A stretch of 64,000 bases of DNA, from NCBI GenBank assembly GCA_001717545.1, contig CP017039.1:992001-1056000 (forward strand), written 5' to 3'. How positions within the stretch are numbered: the stretch's first letter is position 1; each line of letters starts with the position of its first letter. The position numbers and the translations under genes are program-made. The notes below the pieces were generated by a model that worked only from the letters and a program-made list of their open reading frames with translations, did not search any database and was not told where the DNA came from. Below, piece by piece: positions 1 to 10,047 of the stretch. Source of the stretch: Anaerolineaceae bacterium oral taxon 439. GTDB taxonomy: Bacteria > Chloroflexota > Anaerolineae > Anaerolineales > Anaerolineaceae.

Positions 1-945
1 CTGCTGTTCGCGATGAATGTTCTTGATTTCGTCCTGGCCGCGATCGCCGCATGGCTGATTTTCCGCGTTTTTTCACGGCTCCGACCGGATGCGCGCCCCG
101 GATCGCTGCGGACGCTTGCCGCGCTTGGCGCGTCGCTGTTCCTGCTTTCCGGCGTCTCGATCGCGCTGAGCCTCCGTTATCAGGGTCAGCTTGTCCCCGG
201 GTTGGGATATCTTCCGGCGTATCTGGGTTATTACGGGACGGCGATGCTGACGACGGCGCTGATCGGCGCGCTGTCTTCCTGTTTCCGGACGTGGCGCTAC
301 GCTGACCGATGGATCCTGAAGGGGCTGACGGCGGCGTATGTCGTGGTCTTCGTAGTTACGCTGCAGGAGAACCGGAGCGTCCTGAACCTGCTGGACCGGG
401 CATTTTCAGATCCGTATCGGGCCGGCTGCGACGCGCTGGCGGCGGGGATATTCGATTTTCTGCCCGGGAACGCGGCCGTCCTGACGACGAATCCGGGCGA
501 TTATCTTTGGGAAGCGAACTGGAATGAGACCGGAATCGAGGGTGAATTCTGGACGATGGAATCCGGGCGGAACTTCCTGAACGGGACGCTGCGCGCGGGG
601 CGGTTTCCCGCGCCTGGCGAGGCGTTCGCGGATCCCGGCGCGCCTGTTTACGCGTTTGAGTATGGCGGGAACGAGCTCGGGACGTTCGCGAAGTTAGGGC
701 GTGTCGTCGAGGTCCGGACGGAAGCGGACGGCGGACGGAGCGTCCTGACCGACGGCGTGATTTATTTTATGGGCGGGAACTTTTTAAGACGTTCGGACGT
801 TTCATATTTAAACGGAACCGGCGAGTTCATGCGTCTGTCGGGGAAGGCGATGCTGCGCGTCCGGGAGGACCGGCGCGGAACGATTTTCCACCTGCCCGAA
901 GCGGAGACGCTGCGCTTCGAGACGCTTGACGTCGTGGGGTTTTAA
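1..945 (+). CDS. C-terminal part of a polytopic membrane protein (cut by window start)
   Basis: The frame is open from base 1, so the ATG at 13 is probably internal and the gene starts upstream of the window. The visible part has about four hydrophobic segments in residues 1-115 (counting from that ATG), then a soluble domain of about 190 residues rich in Gly, Asn and aromatic residues that would face outside. I do not recognise a family. A plausible guess is the tail of a membrane-embedded surface-polysaccharide enzyme, since another polytopic glycosyltransferase lies at 13-15 kb, but no catalytic motif is visible. The gene ends 178 bp before the next promoter region. Confidence 0.6.
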   Translation: MLFAMNVLDFVLAAIAAWLIFRVFSRLRPDARPGSLRTLAALGASLFLLSGVSIALSLRYQGQLVPGLGYLPAYLGYYGTAMLTTALIGALSSCFRTWRYADRWILKGLTAAYVVVFVVTLQENRSVLNLLDRAFSDPYRAGCDALAAGIFDFLPGNAAVLTTNPGDYLWEANWNETGIEGEFWTMESGRNFLNGTLRAGRFPAPGEAFADPGAPVYAFEYGGNELGTFAKLGRVVEVRTEADGGRSVLTDGVIYFMGGNFLRRSDVSYLNGTGEFMRLSGKAMLRVREDRRGTIFHLPEAETLRFETLDVVGF

Positions 946-1062
946 GGGATTCAGATGCGAAAAGTTCAGGACATGCTTTATGCTGATGATGGCGCCGGCG
1001 GTCCGATCGGGCGGGAAAACGTTTCGTTCAGGAACGGGGTTTTATCCCGGCGGGGTTTATGG

Positions 1063-1092
1063 TACGATTAGAAAATCAGATTCATCAATCTG
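1063..1092 (+). promoter_or_regulatory. Candidate promoter and leader hairpin of the sortase-domain protein gene
   Basis: A -10-like TACGAT lies at 1063-1068 within the context GGTACGAT, which resembles the GGTAnAAT boxes seen before other genes in this window. A perfect 6-bp inverted repeat (CAGATT at 1077-1082, AATCTG at 1087-1092) follows and would form a small hairpin near the start of the transcript. No convincing -35 box is visible. Confidence 0.35.
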
Positions 1093-1138
1093 AACGTTTC
1101 CCTGCCGGTTCGGGGGGAGAGCTATGAAGGAGAGTTGC

Positions 1139-3829
1139 ATGAAAAATCCGCAGATGATACTGAAAAAAGCATGGCAGGCCGTCCTGGCTGTCGCCGTCGT
1201 CGCGCTGATCGCGGCGGGGTCGGTTTTCGCCGCGACCGAGTTCCTGAGCGGCGGGGACTGCAAAGCGTTTCATACGGACGGGATCCTGTTTACCGGAAGC
1301 GTTTCGATAACCGGGACGACGGTTGAAAAATGGCGCGATCGGGTCCTGGTGACGATTACCGATCCGAACGGCGTTGAATACACGACGGGCAACGACCGGG
1401 TCAAGGAGCTGATTTTATACGCCGCTTCGGACAGCACGCCCTACCAATGCCAGCAGCTGTCATCGAATCCGCCGAATCCGCCGAACTCGTTCAGCTGCAA
1501 CAGTTTCCCGAAGAACGGCGTCATCGCACGTGTCGGGATCCGTTTCATCCCCGCTTTCCAGGGCCCGAACCCGACCGACCCGGCGCTTCCGGGAAAATAT
1601 ACGATTAAGATTAACAGTCTGGTCGTTACGACGGATCAGCTGCTCGACGGGCACGCGACGATCGACGCGGTTTCGACGGCTTGCGCTTGGAATATGTCGA
1701 TCCGGGAATGGATCCCGGACCCGGACGGAACGCCGAAGACGGATAAATTCGTGTTTAATGCGAATAAAGAAGCTGCATGCCATGACGGCGGCGTCGTGCA
1801 AACGGCGCAGACGCTCAGTTTTAAGGACGAGCCCGGAAAGGCGTTTACGATCGTCAGCCTGCCGTTGGGCGAGGCGTTTGATACCGGGCGCGTTCGCTTT
1901 TACGGCGATAAGGTGATCAAGGAATTTGATTATAGTATAGAATTGAACTTTAAAAATAATGTTAATGTCGACTATAAAGTAACTTATGCGTATCATAAGG
2001 GTACAAATCCAGCCGATCACTCGGTGAATCCGATAGGTTTTGTCCCTGCCGCGCCTTGGGCGACTGTTCATAACGAACTGCCGCTCCGGTTTGTAGGGGG
2101 AACGATCAAAATCGATGTTGGGGCGCTGCCGTTCGAGAGTCTTCCGACGGTTTCGGATTTCAAGTTTACGTTCTATTATGCGAATAAGAACCCAACGCTG
2201 GGCTACGAAAACTCCATGTTCCATTTTGAACGGGAGATGAGCGTCGTCTTTTCGCGAACGTGCGATGTCGCGACCAACCTGAAATATCGGACCACCAGCG
2301 TCGCTTACGACCCCTGCATCCCGACGAAGCAGGTCGCGTCGATCAGCTTCACGGATGCTACTGGAAACGGGTATAATCCGATAACTTCGGTGCCATCGCT
2401 GGCCGGTTCGGATATGCCGCCGGCGGTTGCCGGCGGTTATATCCCTACGTCGACCTTTGCCGCGGCGCCTTTGCGGAACTGGTACTTTGAGGTCGAACGC
2501 TGCAAGAACGCGACCTGCACGGATAAGGAACGGCAGTCGGACACGTATATCCACCGGATTTACGTCGACGACGCCGAGGTGGATAACCGCTGGTGGCACT
2601 ATAACGCCACTCCTGAAGCCAATATGCGCCGATATACCGGAATCCCGCTGAAGACTTTTCAGGGCGCTGGCCGGCCGTTCGAGATCAAGCAGATGGACGT
2701 GACGATCCGCGGCGCGGGAACGTATTTCGTGCGCGCGATGATGCCGGATATCAGGATGTCCGGTGCCGGAAGCGGACCTTGGTACCCGAACAACGCGATG
2801 ATGGAATTCTACCTGACGGTTCCCGAAAAAGCCGGCGAGAATACCTGCTCGAGCGAGGGCTCGGACGGGATGTATAAGGTGATCTGGGATGGCTGCGGCG
2901 AGAATTACGTTCCCCAGACGCAGAAGTTCGAAGCGGTCAACGAGAAATATGGGTTTATCTCGAATTATTCGGCGCTGACGCTCGAATACCGGTTGAACCC
3001 GTCGAAGTCGAGCCTGACGTCGGTCGCGGAGATCGCGGAGCTGGAATGCGAATGGCAGCTGTTAGCCGAGGGATACACGATCGATGGGTCCGGCTGCTAT
3101 AAGGATAAGATTATTCTCCCGCCGTTCACGCGCGCGATTATCAAGGGCGGGAAGATCGTTATGCCGGTGAAGCCGACGTTTTATCAGAACGATACGCTCA
3201 GCGAATTTGTCATGGCGTATACGCGGCGAACCACGGAACAGAATACTAACCTGTTTATTAACGCCACGGATCAGGAATGCCCGCGCGAGCCGATTCCGGA
3301 TACCGGGTATTCGCTGCGTTCGCCGGCGCCGATGAGCGCGGCGGATCAGTCCGGCTTTATTTTCACGGGCAATACGCTCGAGATTCCGGCGATCGGGCTG
3401 GGGACGGAATACCCGATTGAAATCGTGCATATCAACTATCTGAACGGGAAGGACCTGTCCGGCGGGTATGACCTGAAGGTCTTGGGCGGGTATGTCGGCG
3501 AGCTTGAGGGCGGCGCTTATCTTCCGTATCCGGGGAATACCGTCCTGACGGGGCATTATTATTCTCAGGGCGTCTTCGTCAACCTGACCAGTCTGCATAT
3601 GGAAGATGAAATTATTATCTATGGGACGGACGGATATAAGTACACGTACCGCGTCAACAACTCGTTCTGGACGAAGCCGGACGACGCGTACATGATGTTC
3701 CAGCCGAACGGCGAGCGGTCGCTGACGCTGGTGACCTGCGACGATTATAACTTTATCGACGACGAGTATAAAAAGCGCTATATCGTCCAGGCAACGATTT
3801 CGTCGATCGAACCATATAACAAGGAATAA
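1139..3829 (+). CDS. Large secreted protein with a C-terminal sortase domain
   Basis: The protein has 896 residues. I chose the ATG at 1139 because AAGGAG lies 6 nt upstream; an in-frame ATG at 1124 is possible. Residues 1-32 form a signal peptide. Residues of about 35-700 form a long extracellular region with many paired cysteines and no family I recognise. The last 150 residues are a sortase fold: catalytic His near 806 (TGHYY), Cys near 867 (TLVTC) and Arg near 880. An IPDTG pentapeptide (residues 719-723) precedes that domain, where a sorting signal would look like (L/I)PxTG. The protein probably acts at the cell surface as a transpeptidase or self-attaching protein. It stands alone and ends at a strong bidirectional terminator. 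Confidence 0.8.
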   Translation: MKNPQMILKKAWQAVLAVAVVALIAAGSVFAATEFLSGGDCKAFHTDGILFTGSVSITGTTVEKWRDRVLVTITDPNGVEYTTGNDRVKELILYAASDSTPYQCQQLSSNPPNPPNSFSCNSFPKNGVIARVGIRFIPAFQGPNPTDPALPGKYTIKINSLVVTTDQLLDGHATIDAVSTACAWNMSIREWIPDPDGTPKTDKFVFNANKEAACHDGGVVQTAQTLSFKDEPGKAFTIVSLPLGEAFDTGRVRFYGDKVIKEFDYSIELNFKNNVNVDYKVTYAYHKGTNPADHSVNPIGFVPAAPWATVHNELPLRFVGGTIKIDVGALPFESLPTVSDFKFTFYYANKNPTLGYENSMFHFEREMSVVFSRTCDVATNLKYRTTSVAYDPCIPTKQVASISFTDATGNGYNPITSVPSLAGSDMPPAVAGGYIPTSTFAAAPLRNWYFEVERCKNATCTDKERQSDTYIHRIYVDDAEVDNRWWHYNATPEANMRRYTGIPLKTFQGAGRPFEIKQMDVTIRGAGTYFVRAMMPDIRMSGAGSGPWYPNNAMMEFYLTVPEKAGENTCSSEGSDGMYKVIWDGCGENYVPQTQKFEAVNEKYGFISNYSALTLEYRLNPSKSSLTSVAEIAELECEWQLLAEGYTIDGSGCYKDKIILPPFTRAIIKGGKIVMPVKPTFYQNDTLSEFVMAYTRRTTEQNTNLFINATDQECPREPIPDTGYSLRSPAPMSAADQSGFIFTGNTLEIPAIGLGTEYPIEIVHINYLNGKDLSGGYDLKVLGGYVGELEGGAYLPYPGNTVLTGHYYSQGVFVNLTSLHMEDEIIIYGTDGYKYTYRVNNSFWTKPDDAYMMFQPNGERSLTLVTCDDYNFIDDEYKKRYIVQATISSIEPYNKE

Positions 3830-3845
3830 AGGTTTTATTCATAAT

Positions 3846-3893
3846 TTTACGGTAAAAAAACCGCTCTTCAAAGAGCGGTTTTTTTACCGTAAA
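3846..3893. terminator. Strong bidirectional terminator
   Basis: A near-perfect inverted repeat with arms of about 23 bp has a GC-rich core (CCGCTCTT / AAGAGCGG) flanked by A7 and T7 tracts. It therefore works as an intrinsic terminator in both directions. It separates the convergent sortase-protein gene and the small membrane-protein gene, whose stop codon begins at its edge. Confidence 0.93.
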
Positions 3894-4262
3894 TCAGTCG
3901 TCTTTTTTGATCGCTTCGCGGGCTTTCGCTAAAATATCTTCGACGTCCGCCGCAGCGTCTTTCACGACGTTCTCAGCTTCTTCCGCAGCGTTTTCGGCCT
4001 TTTCGGCGGCGTCGCCGCGGGCGGCGGCCAGCGCGGCTTTCGCGCGTTCAACGCTGTCGTTCGACGACGGCGCGGCGGTTTTCGCCGTTCCGCTTCCGGT
4101 CTGCGCGCCGCTTTTATCGAGGAGATACCCGACCGCCAGTCCGCCGATCAGCCCGATTGTCAGCGCAGTGTTCAGGTTGACCGAGTCGACGAACGTTCCG
4201 ACGGCGTACCCCAAAACGATCCCAACGATGCAGCAAATTATTAAAATCCGATTCGCAGCCAT
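3894..4262 (-). CDS. Small two-TM glycine-zipper protein with Ala/Glu-rich coiled-coil tail
   Basis: The protein has about 122 residues starting MAANRI. The reading frame stays open further upstream, but GGAGG lies 12 nt before this ATG and hydrophobicity begins directly after it. Two membrane segments (about 5-23 and 33-50) contain GxxxG-type glycine spacing. The tail (about 65-122) is rich in Ala, Glu and Lys with heptad-like spacing, so it is probably a charged helix. I do not recognise a specific family; it resembles YtxH-type envelope or stress proteins in general build only. It is divergent from murJ, and their shared upstream region is about 117 bp. Confidence 0.6.
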   Translation of the reverse strand: MAANRILIICCIVGIVLGYAVGTFVDSVNLNTALTIGLIGGLAVGYLLDKSGAQTGSGTAKTAAPSSNDSVERAKAALAAARGDAAEKAENAAEEAENVVKDAAADVEDILAKAREAIKKDD

Positions 4263-4367
4263 GACTTCTATCATCCTCCGATTCCTTAATAGATTCAATC
4301 GACGCTCCTGATTATACTTCATGCGCCGCGATCGCGTCCGTTCGAGCGGGGCGGGCGGCATCCGTGA

Positions 4368-4373
4368 TAAAAT
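4368..4373 (+). promoter_or_regulatory. -10 box of murJ, placed for a leaderless transcript
   Basis: TAAAAT, in the extended context CGTGATAAAAT, ends 6 nt before the murJ ATG at 4380. Transcription from it should start at or within a base or two of the A of the start codon, leaving no room for a ribosome binding site. None is seen. Confidence 0.6.
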
Positions 4374-4379
4374 GAACAA

Positions 4380-5975
4380 ATGCCGGAGAGATCAAGAGAA
4401 CAGGTTCCCTCGAAAGGATCTTCATTTATTAAATCGACCGCAATTTTAGCCGGGGCGATGGTTTTTTCTCAGATTTGCGGGCTGCTCAGTAAGAGCCTGC
4501 TCGGGTCGACGTTCGGAACGTCGGCGGAGCTCGACGCTTATCTGGCGTCGAACCGGCTGACGGAAACGATCTTCAACCTGGTCGCCGGCGGCGCGCTCGC
4601 CAGCGCGTTCGTCCCCATGTTCAGCACGCTGCTGGACCGGGATGACGCGCGCGGAGCCTGGAAGCTGGCGTCGAATATCGTCAATATCCTGATTCTTGTG
4701 CTGCTGGTCCTGACGGCGCTGCTGTACGCGTTCGCCGGGCCGGTTGCGGAGAACTTTCTCGTTCCCGGGTTCAAGGCGCAGGATCCGCTGATGCAGCGGC
4801 TGACCGCCGAGCTGCTGCGGATTCAGCTGCCGTCGATCCTGATTTTCGGTCTCAGCGGCTTGCTGATGGGGATTTTGAATTCGCATGGGAACTTCCTGCT
4901 TCCGGGATTGGCCCCGGCCATGTACCAGATTGGCATCCTGATTGGCGTGACGATCCTGGCGAAGCCGTTCGGGATCCGCGGCCTGGCGTATGGCGCGGTT
5001 CTTGGCGCTGCGCTGCACCTTTCAGCTCAGCTTCCCGGCTTAATCCGGATCCGGACAAAGCGCTATTTCGCTTCGTTCGGGTTCCGCGACAGCGCTGTGA
5101 TCGAGGTGATCCGGCTGATGATCCCGCGGCAGGTCGGCGCGTCCGCGGTCCAGCTGAACTTTCTGGTCAATAATTTTATCGCTTCGTATCTTCCGGCGGG
5201 CTCGATCACCGCTGTGTCGTTGGGCCTGACGATTATGCTCATGCCGCAGGCGGTTATCGCTCAATCGGTCGCGACCGTTTCGCTGCCGCGCTTTTCGGTC
5301 CTGGCCGGGCGCGGCGAGCTGGACAGAATGCGCAGCGCGCTGGCGGATACGCTGCGACTGGTGCTGCTGCTGTCGCTGCCCGCGGCGGTGGGGCTGATTC
5401 TCTTCGGGAGCGAGATTGTGCGGCTGATTTTCGAACGCAGCGCGTTCAATCCGCAAATGTCGGAAATGGTGAATTGGGCGCTGCGCTGGTACAGCGTCGG
5501 GCTGGTATTTCATTGTATCGTTGAGGTCGTATCGCGCGCGTTTTACGCGGTTCACGATACGAAGACACCGGTGATCGTATTGTTCTGCGCGATGGGCCTG
5601 AACATGGCGCTCAGTTTCCTGCTGACCGAAGGATTTTCGCGCGCCGGACTGTATCCGCATGGCGGGGTGGCGTTGGCGAATTCGATCGCGACCGGGTTGG
5701 AAATGGCGGCGCTGCTGACGCTGATGCGCCGGAGGCTGGACGGCCTTTCCGGAAAACGGATCGTCCGCGTGCTGGTTCAGGGCGGGGCCGCGGTCAGCGC
5801 GATGATCGCGTTTATTTTCCTCTGGCGCGCGGCGGCGGGGAAGCTCGCGCCGCTGCTGTATCTTGCCGGAGGGATTGGCGGCGCGGTCTTCGTGTACGCG
5901 GGTGGCTGCCTGGCGGCGAAGGTCGAGGAATCAGCGCTGATCCGCCGCGCCCTTCGCCGTTTTTTCGTCCGATGA
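4380..5975 (+). CDS. murJ: Lipid II flippase MurJ (MviN family)
   Basis: This 531-residue polytopic protein carries the MurJ N-terminal pattern: a short charged start, then a first helix followed by a conserved stretch around residues 30-60 ([22 protein letters not shown]). About 14 hydrophobic segments fill the rest, the usual count and length. MurJ flips lipid-linked peptidoglycan precursors across the cytoplasmic membrane. The start at 4380 has no Shine-Dalgarno sequence, and a -10 box lies just before it. Its 3' end overlaps the convergent FAD oxidoreductase gene by 45 bp, so the two transcripts share complementary tails. Confidence 0.92.
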   Translation: MPERSREQVPSKGSSFIKSTAILAGAMVFSQICGLLSKSLLGSTFGTSAELDAYLASNRLTETIFNLVAGGALASAFVPMFSTLLDRDDARGAWKLASNIVNILILVLLVLTALLYAFAGPVAENFLVPGFKAQDPLMQRLTAELLRIQLPSILIFGLSGLLMGILNSHGNFLLPGLAPAMYQIGILIGVTILAKPFGIRGLAYGAVLGAALHLSAQLPGLIRIRTKRYFASFGFRDSAVIEVIRLMIPRQVGASAVQLNFLVNNFIASYLPAGSITAVSLGLTIMLMPQAVIAQSVATVSLPRFSVLAGRGELDRMRSALADTLRLVLLLSLPAAVGLILFGSEIVRLIFERSAFNPQMSEMVNWALRWYSVGLVFHCIVEVVSRAFYAVHDTKTPVIVLFCAMGLNMALSFLLTEGFSRAGLYPHGGVALANSIATGLEMAALLTLMRRRLDGLSGKRIVRVLVQGGAAVSAMIAFIFLWRAAAGKLAPLLYLAGGIGGAVFVYAGGCLAAKVEESALIRRALRRFFVR

Positions 5976-7568
5976 AACGGACTCATGATACGATTTTTCC
6001 GTATTCACGTTCCAGATATTCGCTTTCGTTTCCAGCCCGGCGCATAAATTTTTGACCGCTTCGAACGCGGTGACCATCGAATGGTCCGTGTTGTTGTAAC
6101 GGTGCTGCCCGTTGCGCCCGATACAGGAAAGGTTGGCGATTCCGTCAAGCCAGCCGGTCAGCTCGCCGATCCGGTCGTAGGTATCGAAGTAGGCGGGATA
6201 GGCCTTCTGAACGTGTTCGACATGCCAGTCGAGGACGTCGCCGGCTTCGGCGACGCCGATTTTTTCGAGCTCGCCGATCGCAAACGCGCTGAACGCTTCG
6301 TCGCTCATCGTCCAGAGATCGTCGCCCTCGGCGCAGAAATATTCCAGCCCGATTCCGACGTTCTTTTCAAAATCGCTGATCAGGTAGGGCGACCAGTTGT
6401 TGAAAACCTGGATCCGCCCCATCCGCACATTCGGTTCCTGAACGTAAATCCAGCAGTCGGGAATTCGATCGCCGACGGTCCGGAGCCGCGTCCTGTTCTT
6501 CAGGAGCAGCTTTTTCAGCTGGAGCCCTACGGTAATAAAGTCGCGGTACGGAAGGCCGGCGGCGATTTCGCGGATCGGCGCCGGAACCGCGCCGGGGTTC
6601 GCTCGTTCGATCCCGGCGATCAGGTCTTTCAGCGGCATGGAAGAAAAGACGGCGTCAGCGGCGAGCGTTTCTTCTCCGGCCGGACTCTCAACGATTACCG
6701 AGGCGATCCGTCCGTTCGCGAGCGTCAGCCCTACCGCTTTCCGGTTCATGCGGATTTCGCCGCCCATCGCGCGGATTTCGTCGGCGACCTTTTCCCAGAG
6801 CTGTCCCGGACCCAATTTCGGGTACCAGAAGCTTTCGATCAGCGACGTTTCGACGGTCCGCTTCTTCCGCCAGGCGGACGGGAGGATTTTTGAAAGCATA
6901 TCGGCGAGAATCCTGCGAATCGAGAGCCCTTTGACGCGCTGCGCCCCCCAGTCGGCGGAGATTTCCGACGGGTGGCGCCCCCAGACTTTTTCCGTGTATG
7001 ACTCGAAGAAAAGCGCGTAAAGCTTTCGCCCGAACCGGTTGCAGTAGAAGTTTTCCAGCGAGGTTTCCGGGAGCTTGACAACGTAGGTTTTCAGGTAGCT
7101 GAACCCCGCTTCAAGCGTCCGGATCAGTCCGAGGTTCCGGAAGGTCTGAGCCTTGAACGAAATCGGGTAATCGAAGAATTTTCGGAGCGAATAAATTCGC
7201 GAAACACGGCGACGGAGAAGCATGACGAGGTCGGTTTTCTCAGGGTCAGGCCCGCCGGGAACGTACGGCTTTTCCTCGCCGGGGCCGAGGATCCGGTCGT
7301 CCTTCGCCGGCGCGCCCTGGATCGGGAGCCGCTCTTCCCACCAGCGCATGACGGACGCGTCTTTGGAAAAGAAGCGGTGACCGCCGATATCCATCCGGTT
7401 CCCGTTGTAAACGACCGTTCGGGAAATCCCGCCGATAGCGTCGGAGGCTTCTAAGATCTGGACGTCAAAGCGGTCGCCCGCCGTTTTCAGGATTTCATAT
7501 CCCGCCGTCAGCCCCGCCGGACCGGCGCCAATAATGATTACGCGTTGTTTTTTGGGATCGCTCGTCAT
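5931..7568 (-). CDS. FAD-dependent amine-oxidase-like oxidoreductase
   Basis: The 545-residue protein opens with a Rossmann FAD-binding motif ([16 protein letters not shown], residues about 10-25), followed by a glutamate that would bind the FAD ribose and the amine-oxidase pattern IGGISRT. Near the C-terminus the stretch [16 protein letters not shown] is typical of a family of protoporphyrinogen-oxidase-like or UDP-galactopyranose-mutase-like flavoproteins often found beside glycosyltransferases. Substrate and reaction cannot be read from the sequence. A cytosolic role in sugar-nucleotide or lipid-carrier chemistry is a guess. The gene is convergent with murJ (45 bp overlap) and lies 75 bp downstream of the pseudokinase gene on the same strand. 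Confidence 0.75.
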   Translation of the reverse strand: MTSDPKKQRVIIIGAGPAGLTAGYEILKTAGDRFDVQILEASDAIGGISRTVVYNGNRMDIGGHRFFSKDASVMRWWEERLPIQGAPAKDDRILGPGEEKPYVPGGPDPEKTDLVMLLRRRVSRIYSLRKFFDYPISFKAQTFRNLGLIRTLEAGFSYLKTYVVKLPETSLENFYCNRFGRKLYALFFESYTEKVWGRHPSEISADWGAQRVKGLSIRRILADMLSKILPSAWRKKRTVETSLIESFWYPKLGPGQLWEKVADEIRAMGGEIRMNRKAVGLTLANGRIASVIVESPAGEETLAADAVFSSMPLKDLIAGIERANPGAVPAPIREIAAGLPYRDFITVGLQLKKLLLKNRTRLRTVGDRIPDCWIYVQEPNVRMGRIQVFNNWSPYLISDFEKNVGIGLEYFCAEGDDLWTMSDEAFSAFAIGELEKIGVAEAGDVLDWHVEHVQKAYPAYFDTYDRIGELTGWLDGIANLSCIGRNGQHRYNNTDHSMVTAFEAVKNLCAGLETKANIWNVNTEKSYHESVSSDEKTAKGAADQR

Positions 7569-7643
7569 TGCAGTTTGTCCTCGTTTGTGTTTATGGTGTT
7601 TTTTTATTCAGGCAGTTTTCAAGGCCCGATCCCCTCGGACGGT

Positions 7644-10022
7644 TTATTGAACGATGTATTCAGTCCAGAGCGCGCCGCGCTGCTGCGGCCCCAACCCGAA
7701 GGTCATCCCGCTCGGGCTGGAGAGTTTGAAATCGACCCGCTGCGTCCCCGATCCGAAAACGGGGTAGGAAATTGTCACGTCGCCTTCCTGTCCGGGCTGG
7801 ATCGTCGTCCCGAAGCGGAAAAGCCGCTGCGCGCCGGGCTGGAGCCCGGCGGTCGCGACCATGAAATAATCTTCGGCCAGCGGGCAGCTCCCGTCGTTTC
7901 GGAAGCGCCAGGTTTTGGTCATGCGCTGACCCTGCGCAATGGCCTGCCCGTCGGGCGTGACGTCGGCGACGAACCCGACCCGGTCAGTACAGCCCTGCGG
8001 GCGGTCCGGCGCGTCCGTCATCGCGCTCCTTTCGATTGGATCGGGAAGTCCGGAGGCTTTTTCGCCGTCGACTTCGCCGGCGCTGACGGCGCAGCGGAAG
8101 CCGAAGGATTGCGGATTCGCGCCTTCGACGCCAAAGCGCCCAGCCAAAAGCCAGCCGGATTCAAACTGCGCGTCTGCGGCTGAGCCGCCTTTGACCGTTC
8201 GCGTCGTTCCGCTGAGAGGGCCCTGCGGATTTTCCATCCCGGCGGACATGACGCGGTTCTCGCTGTAAAAATCGTTGGTCCATTCAGCAACGTTCCCGCC
8301 CATCGAAAGCGCGCCGTACGGGCTCCGGTCGAAGGTTTCGGCGTCGTCCGCCGGACGGAGCGCGCCTAAAACGGACGCGTCCGCCTGCGAATACGGACTG
8401 TCGTTCCCCCAGGGGAAGAGCGCGCCGTTCGTTCCGCGCGCCGCCTTTTCCCATTCCGCTTCGGTCGGCAGCCGCTTTCCAGCCCAACGGCAGTAGGCTT
8501 CCGCGTCCGCCCAGGCGATCCCGACAGCCGGGAGAGCGTCGTCGGCTGGGAAGCGCGGATCGGTTGGCTCGGCGCAGATCGTCGACTGAGCGCAGCTGCG
8601 GTACTGTCCGGCGCTGATTTCAGTCTGGTCGATCCAGAACGAATCGACGATCGCTTCGGTCATCGGCGTTAAAATCGAGAGATTGAAATCGAATTTCCCG
8701 TCGAGCCCCATCTTGAACGCGCCGCCGGGAACGTAGACCATTTCCTGCCGGTCTTTCAGCCAGACCAGCCCCGCGCCGATTTCCGTTCGAATCGGGAGGT
8801 TTTCCTGAAGCGGGGCAGCGTTCGAGGCTTCGTCGGGAATGGCCTGGTTCTCCGAGACCGAGGCGTTTTCCGGCGTGGCTTCGGCGGCGATCGGCAACGT
8901 GACTTTTTCAGCCAGGACGGTTTGCGTCAGGTTAAGCGCGTCGAGCGTTCCGCGGTAATTCGGGCGATCGCCGACCGGGATTACGCTCAGGTAGCGATAG
9001 AGGAAGAATCCGCCGGCGATAACGCCGATCGCGAAGAACGCGCTCAATACGCCGGCGAGCGAACGCCGCCGGCGGGCCGATTTATCATAGTCTTTGATCG
9101 TGTAGCCTGGGCGCGGCTTCGGTTCGGCGGGCTCTTCCGATTGGATCGGCGCGGCCCCCGCTGGGCGTTCCTTCCCGGCCGAGGGACGCGCCGCCGTTGG
9201 GCGGGGAAGCGCGGCGGCGGGTTCTTCGTTCGTCCAGCGCTCCAGGATGCTCCGGAAGTCGTTGAATACGTCGATCCCCGAAGAAAAACCTTCTTCGCGG
9301 CTGGGGGTCAGGCATCGCAGAATCAGGTCAGAAATATCGCGGGCGGGAAAGCCCTGAAAATTCGCGAAACCCGCTTCGTAGTATTCGTAGTACTGGTTGG
9401 CGTTGCGCCTCGAATCGGCGACGGACGCGCCGTAGGGGATCAGCCCGGTAAACAGTTCGGCGAGAACGACGCCCAGCGCGAAAACGTCGTCGCGTTCGGT
9501 CGGCTCCTGATCGTTCGACGCGGCATGCCGATAGCGTTTCAGCTTCGCGTCGTATTCGGTCGGAAGCGGTAAAAAGGAAACGAGCGCTTCTTCGTTATCG
9601 GCGATCAGGACATGATTCGAGCTCAGCGATCCATGCGCTATGCCCTGCCCATGCAGCGCGGCTAACGCTGAAACGATCGAATAACCGAAGCCCATCGCCC
9701 GATTTATTTCCAACGGCCGCCCGCTTTCTTTTAAAACGTCCGCGAGCGATTTTCCGGGATAATACGCCTGACTCAGGATCAGTCCTTCGGGAAAGACATC
9801 GGGAATGCCGACCGGGATAACGAGCGAATGCCGGAATGCGGATCGTTTCTGGAACGTCAGCTGGAGCGAGAGGAGGGTCGACGCCTGCGGAAAGGCGTTG
9901 ACCGGGATAACGCGCAGGTAGCAGTCAGCCCCGGTTTCGATCCGCGTCGCGCGAAAATAAGATGAATCGTTCGATGGCGCGTATTGCTCTGTAATCCGGT
10001 AGTTCAGAATAACCATGCTCAT
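7644..10022 (-). CDS. Membrane pseudokinase with SUMF1-like and NBR1-like Ig outer domains
   Basis: Of 792 residues, about 1-265 have a protein-kinase fold, but the catalytic loop reads HGSLSSN (residues 130-136) instead of HRDxKxxN, the DFG motif is replaced by VSFLP, and the usual lysine position reads CYLRV. Phosphotransfer is therefore unlikely. The helix-F region (DVFALGVVLAELFTG) is kept. One membrane span (about 322-344) follows a basic stretch. Outside, residues of about 428-660 are a SUMF1/formylglycine-enzyme-like domain without the catalytic cysteine pair of true FGE, and about 680-792 resemble the NBR1-type Ig domain. It may be a receptor that signals through binding. Start sites 10022 and 10016 are both possible; neither has a well-spaced RBS. 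Confidence 0.8.
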   Translation of the reverse strand: MSMVILNYRITEQYAPSNDSSYFRATRIETGADCYLRVIPVNAFPQASTLLSLQLTFQKRSAFRHSLVIPVGIPDVFPEGLILSQAYYPGKSLADVLKESGRPLEINRAMGFGYSIVSALAALHGQGIAHGSLSSNHVLIADNEEALVSFLPLPTEYDAKLKRYRHAASNDQEPTERDDVFALGVVLAELFTGLIPYGASVADSRRNANQYYEYYEAGFANFQGFPARDISDLILRCLTPSREEGFSSGIDVFNDFRSILERWTNEEPAAALPRPTAARPSAGKERPAGAAPIQSEEPAEPKPRPGYTIKDYDKSARRRRSLAGVLSAFFAIGVIAGGFFLYRYLSVIPVGDRPNYRGTLDALNLTQTVLAEKVTLPIAAEATPENASVSENQAIPDEASNAAPLQENLPIRTEIGAGLVWLKDRQEMVYVPGGAFKMGLDGKFDFNLSILTPMTEAIVDSFWIDQTEISAGQYRSCAQSTICAEPTDPRFPADDALPAVGIAWADAEAYCRWAGKRLPTEAEWEKAARGTNGALFPWGNDSPYSQADASVLGALRPADDAETFDRSPYGALSMGGNVAEWTNDFYSENRVMSAGMENPQGPLSGTTRTVKGGSAADAQFESGWLLAGRFGVEGANPQSFGFRCAVSAGEVDGEKASGLPDPIERSAMTDAPDRPQGCTDRVGFVADVTPDGQAIAQGQRMTKTWRFRNDGSCPLAEDYFMVATAGLQPGAQRLFRFGTTIQPGQEGDVTISYPVFGSGTQRVDFKLSSPSGMTFGLGPQQRGALWTEYIVQ

Positions 10023-10047
10023 TGCGTTCGTTCGCCCTTTCAGGAGC

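Noticed and set aside
1460-2599. Long minus-strand open frame (379 codons) inside the sortase-protein gene
   Set aside because: It is Arg-rich, low in complexity and antisense to a well-supported secreted protein; it arises from codon bias.
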